From assembly GCF_000764305.2 (NCBI RefSeq), contig NW_025938997.1, forward strand, positions 62,001-126,000: a stretch of 64,000 nucleotides of DNA, read 5' to 3'. The DNA comes from Hyalella azteca. Its lineage: Eukaryota; Arthropoda; Malacostraca; Amphipoda; Hyalellidae. Shown here piece after piece: positions 1-11,300 of this stretch (positions within the stretch are counted from its first letter, which is position 1; each line of letters begins with the position of its first letter). Made by a program: the position numbers and the translations under genes. The notes below the pieces were generated by a model. It was not told the origin of the DNA. It made no database searches and worked only from the letters and a program-made list of their open reading frames with translations.

Positions 1-3000
1 CGTTTGCGTTTTCATCATAAAATCGTTTTTTCTAATGATCACGTTCAAAATTTTGTCTTTATTCTCACGCACCTCCGTTCATAGCCAATCGAAGGATTCA
101 TTCATATTTTATCTGCTGGTGATTTTTTACTGACCGATGGCAGTGAATTTCCATTGCCTTTTGTATAGGTCATTTTCAATACAACTTTCACATCCTGCCA
201 GCAGGTGCACTTCTCTTCCTATGTTACGTAATCAAGTGACTTTTACAGTTAACTTTCTTATCGATCGGCCTTTATATTCATAAACCAAAAGATTTCCATT
301 TGAATAATTTTATACATCACTCAAAGAGTATGACTTCACCACAGTCATCGAGTTTCAAACTTTTCCTTAATTTCTGGTTAAATTTCTCCCCTTTTAAGAT
401 TGGCAAAAAGATTAAAATTATTTCTGAATTTCAGCGAAACAGGTACTGTATTCTCTTAATGAGCCGCTTGGGCCAAGATTCATCAGCTGTGCGATCCGCA
501 TGGATATGGTCATATCAGCAGGTAGATCAGAAGGGTTCATTTTCACACTCTCCTTCTGAAGTTTCACTCACTGTGAGAGGAAATAACCTGGCTCTGTCTT
601 TCATTTTATTGAGTTTTAATTTTAAGCGAAAGCTTCATCTACAGCCTTTATTCTCTAATGCTTCATGAAGCGGAACTAAAACAACAGCGAGTGTTGTAAA
701 AGCAGTCACAATCATCGATAACCAGCAAATTTCTCAAATTATTGGAACCGTCTGTTTAACGAGAAGGAGCGAAGTTGACCTCGAAATATTTCCTGGAATT
801 TCATTAAAAATTTATCCATAAACAATCACGGGCAATTGGCATCAACGATGTTTCCATATTACTCAGATAATCGCGTATATCTAAGCTTAAGTGGATGAAG
901 TATCATTAGTTAGCAGCTGTACTGTGTTGCATCGGTGTCTTCTCATGGCAGTCTTGGCTGTATTACTTAGAAAGAGAATATCCCTACCGGCCGCACCACT
1001 GAGACAGGTTTATGAGATTCAGTCACACGCTCAATTCTCCGCGCTGCTTTCGCCTTGGTGCTTCACCATATTTGTCCGTAATCAAATTCGAATACGTTGA
1101 AACCCTACTCATTATCTGTACGCACAACTTTGATTTTAGTTTTTTGACATGGCGTCCGCAGTGACCATGCCGTTCAGATGCTTTCTTCTTTTCTTTTACG
1201 AGGTAAGTTCGCATAAACTTCAGTCATATGCATATGTTTGAGTATTACCTAATTTGTAGCTATTGCTAAATGATTTCTCTGCTGTCGTGAGATTTTCTGT
1301 TATCATATTTGTAACGCGCTCATGGACCACGCAGTTAAGACTCGCCAGCAAGGTTGTTGAAGACCTCGCCACTAACTCACGGATTAATTTACTTTTACGG
1401 ACACTAGAGTTAGAGTACCTCGCGAAGTGTTGCTCCAGCGCCGGACGGTCGGCACCTCCTTGTACCCAGCCTCGCGAGGAGACTACCCATACCCTCCGCC
1501 CCACCCACACAACCGCTCGCGATAAGTGATTCTACTTCTTGCTCTATCAAACATTGATTAACTCGACTCGTTATGAGCACATGCGATTTTCTCAGCGTAT
1601 TCATAGATACGAATAGCATAATTCTAGGCAAAATAGAATATTTTATACATCATGATGCAGGCTCTTCTGCTGTAAGTAATCTCAAGTCTCAGCTTTCGGT
1701 TTCGAACTTGGATTTTTCGACCTCTAAGACGCGCGTGCAGTTGAGTTCATCAGAACTTGTTCACATACATAAATTTATTACACTGGATGAATCAAGTACT
1801 AGTCACCATTTGCATGCGGTTTTGTCGGTGGTTTTTGGAGCAACTCACATGTAGCGGGATATTGTCGCGCCGCTGAATATCAATTACAGGTCGAGGTGTT
1901 AGTGGCCATAATTGTACTCTATAGCTAGAGACTAGATGAATGAATGTGCTTGTTGGTATCTAAGTAACCTATATTTGTTAGTTATCTAAATTACATATAT
2001 CTTTGAATGTTGATAAAATATATAAAATACTAAAAACTGCAATATGTATAGATGTAATGAAAAATATATTTGATGCTACTGAATGTTTTAGCTTGTAGGT
2101 ACGAAAGTCTAACCGCGAGTTCTAATGATCACCGGAGAGAAATACTTGTGAAAGTAACTTTGATTAGCTCATATGAACGTATGGAGCGAACTTCCCATAC
2201 TAGCTGCTCGCAGTGGGAACAAAAGGGTAAACGTCCAATTAAAAAAAAAATAGTTTACTCTGCGCTTCACTTTGTCCGCAGTTCATCGAAACGTGAATAA
2301 ATGCGAGCTCTGCAGCGCATTTCGTTGCAACAACAATGTAAGGAAGTGGAGAGCATCCTGCTATAGCGAGGGCTCAATGATGCCTCGTTACAATGATATT
2401 CTCTTTGAGGATGAGGTTGACGAATATAGATTTGGGGCGTTGTGCTTTACATGTGATTGTATTCTCTTCATTGGTTAAGAAATAAACGAGACGGTTGGGT
2501 TGGATGGATCGAAGATTAATCTCACGAGAAGGCTCTAGTAGATTTTCTTGTCCACCCAATGCACTACCAGTGATAGTCTAAGTTCTAAACTATCTTCCAA
2601 ATTAAGCACAAGGCAACGCTGACCAGCCTAGCACCCATAACAACCAGCATGTTACCCCAGGGCATGTTATTGAAACCTTTAGTAAATCAATGACCACTTT
2701 CTAAACGCTATCCAATTCCCTCGTTTAGGATGAAGACAATATACATCACATACTGGCGCATCTGTATGTACTCTATACGAATATTTTTTAACCCTCTATA
2801 TGTCTATAGCCGAGTTGAACTTACAAAAACTAAGTTCGACAATCACTTCAACTGTTTTATTCTTTTTGAGACGACACTGAGGTGCGATACTGTCATACAA
2901 TGACTACATTTATTGTTACTATTATCCTCACTTACAAGTTACTTTAGATTGCCTTCAGAACATTCTCCTTCAACCTAGACAGACACAATTACCGCAAGCT

Positions 3001-3925
3001 ATATGAACCATCCTTATTGGACGCATCAGGATAATTCGTATATATTCCTGTATCATCAATAACAGACCTTCAAATATACGATTCGGTGGACAGCCAAAGT
3101 GTTTCGAATATCCCAAATCGGCATCACCCGTTAACCGTGCTTCTGTTCTGTGACCAGTTCACTTAAACAATAAATATTCAGCTTTTTCGCCAGAATGCCT
3201 TTCCTGGAGCAAGGAATTTGGGATCATTATTATCAGCCAAGGTCAAAATTGCCCAAATTTAATGTGCGAGTTTAATATTTCAAAAAACGGCATAGTGGCC
3301 AAGTCTGCGGATACTAACAAAACTGGAAAGCATAAATATTATATTAACATTGATAGAAGAAAAAAATTTATCGGCCTTCCTTGAATGAATTATTGTTTCG
3401 CTCTTTTAAATGGAAAAAAATTTTTTTGGTAGATGAGCGAAGGATGCATTTAAAAAACATCAACTGACGACCATAAACTGGCCTCAAGATGACAGCAACA
3501 GAAAATAGGCCAACAGATAATTACTGTCAACAATCTTTCTAGCTGAACTGCTACAATGAATCAACATGGAATAGCGCAGACCATTGCTGCCTCGCTGACG
3601 TACATTTTAAAGTTCTCGAGTTTAACATTCAATGCAAATTTCGTCACCTGATTTGTTACGGAAGTTCTGAATTATTAGAATAAAACAGACGTACTGAATT
3701 TGTAATCAACGCACCCTGAATAATTTTACCAAGATGGATACCCGTTGGCAACATTTGAATTCCTGCTTCAACCCAGAAAACTTGCTTCAAAATTCAAGAT
3801 CATTAACAGATTATGAAAAAAAAATTCACAATATACGAAATACTAGACGGAAAATTTTGAGAAACCGATGTTGATAATAGCAAGCAATTCTATACACGTC
3901 TTGCTTATAAAAATTAGACGCAAAC
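1..3925. other. 3' flank of the RRM gene, no gene recognised
   Basis: AT-rich sequence with only short unconvincing open frames. The longest, 300-668 plus, has a random composition. The 3' untranslated region and poly(A) site of the minus-strand RRM gene must begin below 3926. I found no canonical minus-strand AATAAA within about 900 bases of the stop; ATTAAA variants occur near 3259 and 3272. No tandem array or mobile element was recognised. Confidence 0.5.
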
Positions 3926-5301
3926 CTAAGCCCAGTAACTGTTGCTTCCAGAGGCGTACGACTTGGCAGCTCCAGCCGTATCGGATGCATAGGGCTCCGT
4001 CCCACCGTACGCGGAGGCAGCGGCCGTTGCGCCGGAGGTACTACCGAGACCTGAAATTGCGTTGCGCGGGTTTATGCTCCCCGTCCAGTCGTAGCCTGGG
4101 TTGTAATTTATTCCAATACCTGGGTTGAAACTAGGACCGGAACTTGCGTTGAAACTCGGCCCAGGACCCGAGTTGTAACTCGGCGCAGGACCCGAGTCGT
4201 AACTCGACCCGGCACCAGAATTGAAAGCTGTCACGGAACCTGCGCTATAATTCGCTTCTTGACCTGCGCCGTAACTCGCCTGGCCATCACCGCTGACGTT
4301 GCCTTGGTAGTTACTGTAGCTGCTGCCCGCATCCCAGCCGCCATAACTTCGAAAGTTATTGCTTTCTTTCCCAGCACCACCAAGGGGGGGTAAGGTAAAA
4401 TTACTACCATCTTGATATGAGTTACCGTCGTTGTAAGCGCCACCAGCTGAATATGCAGCATTGCTCTGTTGGGTGTCAGGGTTCTTGCCACGTCTCTTCT
4501 TGTTGTTCCCCTTAGGGACCCAATTCGTGCCTGCAGAATTATCAACCCAGTCTTGCTTGTTGTCAGCAAACCTCCCTCTGCCTGCTCCTCCTCCCCAGTT
4601 TTTGTTCCTTGGGCTGGCATTTTTATTCCTGCAGGATAATCCAAAGTTGTTGGGAGGAAAAGCAGAAGAAAGATTATCACCACGAGGATTACCGCGAAAA
4701 TCTCCGCTATTGTTACCTTGACTATATCCGTTACCGCCCCAGTAAGGATTTCTCCTTTTTGCTTCCTGGTTTTTAGAGGTTAGTTGTTCGAAGTTCTTCC
4801 GTTTTTTGGCACGTTTGCTCTCCTCAAAGGTGCTGGGAAGCTGAGGCCCAATCATTGCATTCCCTCGATTTCCTTGGTCGGGCGTGGCAACAGGCATCAC
4901 GGTTTTCACAACAGGTAGGCCAAAGGCGCCAATGCTGACACTGGTACCAGAGCCTCCAAGATGCGGGGCGTTCCCCATAAGACCTTGACTAAGGCCTTGG
5001 TTGTTCTGGTTGAAGGACAACGCAGGGACCGGCATCATGGATTGAGCCTCGATATTCCGCATGAACTGCGTCCGCATGCCCTTCTTCGAGAGCCTAGGAT
5101 TAGAATTTGCCATAAGAGAATCGGTGACGGTCGGCAAAGATATGGGCAATCGCTTGCCAATAGTTTGGAGACCCTTAGGGATACTGGGACCGGCTATCCC
5201 GTCTTCAGGGCGATACAGTTCAACGGTGAGTTGTCTGTTGTAGTAGAACTGCGCGTGGAGCTGAGACACAGCCTGAACTGCGTCAATAGGGTGAGCCATT
5301 T
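3926..5301 (-). CDS. Exon 11 of the RRM gene (end of RRM4, low-complexity tail)
   Basis: Acceptor TCGTTTTCACAG. It encodes residues 806-1263 and the stop. After RRM4 come PKGLQTIG, basic clusters (RAKKRKN, NNKKRRGKN), a Gly/Asn/Arg section with few RGR/RGN motifs, and then repeated Ser-Gly-Pro-x-Pro-Ser-Tyr/Phe-Asn units ending SNSYWA. This is a FUS-like, prion-like composition that predicts disorder and condensation; the prediction is mine from composition. The shorter open frames on both strands here are shadows. Confidence 0.9.
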
Positions 5302-8300
5302 CTGTGAAAACGAAATCCTGTCAATTTCCTTGTTTGTACTAAACAAATAAACATGGTCCAGTAAACATAGTGTAATTGACACTATTCAGCCTTAGCGTAT
5401 AAGAGGGCAAATCACCCGTGTATAATACAGTATCTACGTCTTCTGAAACTATGAGCCTCGAGAAGTAAATAACTCTTCAAGAGATTCTCATTTGGAGAAA
5501 ACAATGGGATAGAGAAGACCGAATATATAGCGAGATTATAGACTCGAGTAGATCGGTGCGTGTGAAGAAGTAACGACGTAAGAAAAGATAGTTTTGAGAA
5601 AGGAAGCACTGACCGACAATGGCCTCTCGCGAAGGTTGGTCCAGTTTAACCCTCATGACGGTGCCAGCCACGCTCAGAAGCTCCCGTACGTTCTCGCGCG
5701 TAATGCCCTCACACAGCTGGCGACATGGGCAGTGTTAGCACTTCAGAAACGATGAGAACGCTTCCCCAGCATTACTTTAATTACTGACCTTAGTCCAGGA
5801 TATGTTACACATTTCATTGATGCGCAACCGTCAGCCACAAAATTAGTTCTTAAACAAGCCTTGTAGCAAAAGCTCTGTATAAATATGCTAAGTTAAACTC
5901 AGCCTCGAAGTCGCAAACCACGTTAGATACACCGCAAGCCATCCCAGTTTTGCAACGGATTTAAGCCAAAAGGGCTGTGTGCTTGCAGCCACTGCTCCAG
6001 TCAGTATAATCTTCACAGCATCTACACCCCAGCAAGCGCCTACCTGTACACTTACTCCGCCTCTCCACCATGCTGAAGCCAATGAGGTTAGGTTAGGTCC
6101 GGAGAAATTTATTTGGGTGAAGAGTCGGGGCAAGTGTGGGGGAAGACGCATGCTGGGGTGTAGATGCCGTGAAGACTATACTAATAATAACAGTCTGGAG
6201 CAGTGGCGCCTATTCTATTCATCTTACGCCTATTCTATTCAGCTTACGGCGCCTATTCTCCTAGCACTTCGAATCAACATGGGAAGAACATGAAAGTGAT
6301 GACGGTTTTGGGCAATGCGGGCCTCTAACATGCAACCCATTTCACTTTCAAAATGATATTCCAACCAGAGTTGCAAGTTAGTTGGCCAGTTAAAATAGAG
6401 CAACATCTAAAAATTCCACTTACACGCCGGTTGACATAAAACTTGCATCATAAATGTACAATCCCAACAGGAAGCTTCAAGCAGATATGTAGTCGAAAAA
6501 GTTATGCCACTGTCAGATTCATAATTTTCACTACAGGGCCGTTGCCGGCACTTCATAAGTATGGCTTACGATTTAAACCAGGATTAGATGCACGCACCCT
6601 TTGAAATAATAGACTAAAAACGACCGGAAGTCTATGGAGTGGCTGCCGTGAAATATTAGCAAAAAATGGCTACTTCAAACTCACACTAGCTCGAATTTGA
6701 TACTAGTGAATGAGTCCTGTTAAGTTTAAGTTGCACTCAAAACAGAAAAGGGAAGAGATAACCTGTGCAAGCCATGGTGAAATCGTGCATTGAACCCGTC
6801 AATCATATTTTTTTCAACAATCGTTCAATTCTTGCAACTCTAAATAGTAATTCAAAAGACTGAATGAAACTCCAAGGTTAAGCATACCTATAACCCCAAT
6901 TCAATCTACTGATCGACAACATTAATAAGTATAAAGAAGGACCATTAGAAGCAACCCACATTTGACACCCTGACCTCCCTAACGAGAGGCAAGGTGATGT
7001 TGAGAGATCTGAGCATCCCTTCGGAGAAGCCATACGTATCCAGATTCGGGGGGACAAAAGGAAGACTTTCATTCCTGTTCTTTTTTTTCTTTCTCCTCTT
7101 GTCTGCTATATTGGCAGAGACAGCATCTGATTTCTGCCCTTCTTCTGCAGCCGCATCCACGGCAGTCTTTGCCGCAGCCCGCCGCTCCTGAAGCACGCGT
7201 TGGTGGTCGTCGAAATCCTGAGTGCACATGAAAAATTTATTTCCGGACCGAAACCGGATCGTTCACGCACTTAGAACTTTTCTTCGTTTGTAAGGATAGG
7301 TGTGCACTGTACAGGATAGTAGTTGAAAATATACTACTTAAATCTACCATAAAAGAATGTTAAGATGTTGATATTAGACAGACACCAAAGGAAATTTAAC
7401 GGAATTTGATTTGAAAATTTGTGTGCTTTAAAACTCTCATATTAAGTTAATACAAGTTAATATTGAGAGTGGATACCTACCATACTTTTTTGCTGAATTA
7501 ATAAAAACTACTGTAGGCAAGTCAATTTAAACCTTAGATAGAATAATGAACGACAACGAATGTTGGACACAAAGTAGATGAATCTACAATGACCTATAAG
7601 GTTTTCACCAACCTGTTCAGCGCAGAGCTGTCGACCCAGCACGACTAGCTTGTTCACAAATTCTATGCATTTTGTGACAAGTTCCTCAGACTCAAACTCT
7701 ACTACCATAATGCGGCGTCGCACTCGCGCGAACACAATGCCACCCACTGCACAACCAAATTCCTTATATTATTACGTCTATTGGTGCAGGTACTGTTAAA
7801 TTTATTCAATCAATCCTAACATTTACTGATTTAAAAATAAAGTTAGAATTTTGTAGCATACAAACATGAGGTTCATCATCTACTACGGTATATATGTATG
7901 TGGACTGCACATGGTTTTATCATGTTCTGCGCTATTACCTCGAGGCACGTATCAAAAAATGTGTTAACACACAGAACTAAGTGCATATTCATTCAAAATA
8001 AGTAACAAATATTCCGCAATAATCATTTATCATCACCATCGTACAATATTGATATCAAACCTCATTGGTACTTCAAGAAGAAAGTCACTTGCCTTCCTTA
8101 TTCAGAGCAACAATAATTTTTCTAAGGTCATAGCCATTAGGACTGTTGCTGATAAAGACCCTGTATTGAGGGCCACGAGTTTTGTTGCCTTGATTAATAA
8201 TATCGTGAATAATGAGATGGTTGATTTCATCGTAAGATTGCAGAAGTTCCTCAGGCTCATCAACAGTATTTAAATCCATCTGGAATTTCAGACTTTCCTT

Positions 8301-11300
8301 CCCGGAAGCACCAGTTGAATTTTTTTCTGGATCTCCAGGATGAACACTAGGCTCATCTTCTGAAGCTTTAGGTTCAATGATTGGCTCCATTTCTATGTCT
8401 TCAGCTTGATTAGTTGACGTTTGCACCGTATTTTCAGGATGATCAGTTGCTTTTACTTCTAATGTTTCAGGTAGTTCAGTTGGTTGTTCTTTCAAAATTT
8501 CAGCACTTGTGTCAGGACAGTTTCCTTCAGTCGCAGAATCATTGACCTCTAAAACTTCTTGCTGCGTGGTGTCGACAAAAATGTTGGTAGGTAGTCCTTC
8601 ATCAGTGTCCTATAAGATGCAAAAATCTTTAAAACCATTTCAAGTTACAGGCAGCGCAGGTCATTGAATTTTTCAACATGGGCTCAGTTTACTAAAAGAA
8701 TGGCACACACAAGCCAAATGATCGATCTATTCAATACCAGCAAACCAAATTGTTCAGAAAGTACATCGAAGTTGCTTCAGTTTGTCAGATAGTAATTGAA
8801 GACTATTGCTGTGGGCCGGGTTAAGAAACCAGCTAATTTTTTTTCTTACTTAGATAATGGTTGATGATGATGGAAGCATGGCAAAATGGAAAATTTTGAA
8901 TTTGGATTTCTGGATGGTGTGAGTTGCTTGGCCTGGCCAAGCAATCGTGCCATCTTGGAAAGTGACTTCAAAATCTGGTATGTGACCGTACAAAAAATTT
9001 TATAGAATTTGCCTGGCCAGAGCAAGGAAACGACCCAAAATGCCCAAAATTTCGAAATTTTTGACTCCGATTTTTCGAGTCCAGCTTTGAAACGGGTGTG
9101 AGCCGACGGACTTGGAGTGCCAAAGGCACACGCCCAACAACACGCCGAATAAAAATACGCTTCCTTTCATTTCACAATGATCGAAATTTTCAATTCAGAC
9201 TAAAAAACAATTGCCATGTTATACTTATTGATCAAATATAATGATCCACTGAGAAGCAAAATGTCATTACTCTATTTTCAAGCACTATTGATTAAAAATT
9301 TAGCATTGATCAGCAAGCAACGGATACATAAGTAGCAAGTGTGGTTATTGCATGACAAACCTGAACAGCTGTGATCTTGGAACTGTTGATGCCCATACCA
9401 TTCATTTGCTCAATGCATTTCTGCGCTGCCTCCACTGAGTCAAACTCAATGACGGGCTTGGGCCTCACAAGCCGAGCAAATGATACGGAACCAACTGTAA
9501 TAAGTTTCAAATCATAGATTTTACCAGCAAAAAAGAACTAATATAGGCAACAATCAACAAAAAATCGGACATCAATTTACACCAATTACAAATACAGCAA
9601 TGAATAACATTCAATTCAACACGTAAATAATGTTAATTCGCCTACATTGCAGTAAAAATAACTAGGAGCAATAAAAAACATCAATATTACTAAAAAATTA
9701 AACTCGGAATCAATAAGTATAGAAATCATCACTCACTTGTGGTGTTGATAAACAAAACCAAAGCCTTGAGATCAAAGATTCGAGGAATATCGCCAAAACA
9801 CACTCTGTACTCAGGTCCCTTTGTTTTTTCCATCAACTTGCGAGCACTCCAGATGAACAAGTGATTGATATCATCAATGACAGCAAGGTGATGGTCCAAG
9901 TCTTTAGTCAAAGACTTGAACTGTGAACATATGTTCTCAGAACATTTATCATCTGTCGCGATTGTCCCATCTGGACTAGTTGCACAGAAGACCGGCTGCA
10001 AGAGAGAAAGTTTGTAATTTACTTAGCTGGTAATGCCATGTGACAAAATAATTATTATTTACATAAATTGGTACAAGTAGTTAGCTACACAAGTCTAAAA
10101 ATGAATCATTTTATGCTAGTAATTATTTTTTGTGTCACACATTCTAGAAACTACAGTAATAATTTTTTCTAAGACAATAAAATGGAGCCTATAGTAATCA
10201 AGATTTCTCTGCACCCATATGTTTGGGCTTTGTGGTACCCTTTAAAGTCCATAACACTAGCTATATCTCAAGTTGATGAATACCTACTCAAATAATTGTG
10301 ACATTAGAAAAATTCTACTTCATGTCATACAGTTTTGTAAGATTAGAATGAAGAAAAAACTAATCACTTGGCTTCTGACGTCCATGAAGTAAGCCCGCTT
10401 CACATCATCACTGGCCCAGTTTATCCCTTTCTTCCTCATTCGCATGAGCTTCTGCCGCCAAAGTTTCTTAGAATCGAAATCTCCTTTAGTTCCTTTGGCA
10501 AAGATTACTTGGCATGCCTTGCATTTGGATGGATCAAATACATCATTTTGAAAGCATGGGCTGTGGAGGGCACAAGTTTTGTGCACCTCTGCACGAGCTA
10601 AAGTGCTACGGCATCCTGTAATGGAGCACATCTGCTGCTCTGATTCTTGCTTAGGATTGCTTTGGTCGGCTCCTGATGAATCAAGTTGTGTTTTCTTGGA
10701 AGGTTTGACTGGAGATGAAAAACCATCAGCTGTGATGATCTGAAAATAATTTTATTTGTAAGATTAATCAAGCATCAACATGACTTGCTTAGAGTTTACT
10801 AATGCCTAGAAATGAAACCTTTGTTGTAAATAAAATAAAAATTCATGGGTTGCTTGCCTCAACAAGGATTTGAGTCTTAAAGGGAAAAATTATTGCACTT
10901 GAAATCTATGTCCCAAAAAAATAGTTTATTGAGACTAGAACAACCATTTCCAAATAATTATCAGGTTAAAAATCATGAACATAAATACTCATGAACATTG
11001 TCAGCAACAATCAAGGTTTGGTAGGTATATGTTTGGAGAAAGAGTGAAATGGAGGAATTTGATAATAACTGAGAAATAAAAATTTCAATTCTTCCACTGA
11101 CAAACTAAGGGGCAGTTTGTTAGTTTAATGGTCAAATGTTTACTAGCACTTCAGCTATTTAGCTATCTTGCACTGAAAGTGAAGATAAACATCACCAACA
11201 AGGTGAAAAGTCTCAGTTATTGAAAGTTTCTTAAATAAAAAAAATCATTCATCACACATAAGAGGCAGGAAGGTCTCAATTGTCCAGTCTGCTAAAGCTG

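Noticed and set aside
300..668. 122-codon open frame, plus strand
   Set aside because: Random-like composition, no domain, no splice or promoter context; expected by chance in AT-moderate DNA.
6085..6098. Telomeric repeat GGTTAGGTTAGG
   Set aside because: Only two units, inside a foldback element.
8086..8092. GT donor GCAA|GTGACT for exon 7
   Set aside because: It would give phase 2 into exon 8, destroying RRM3; the GC donor fits frame and consensus.
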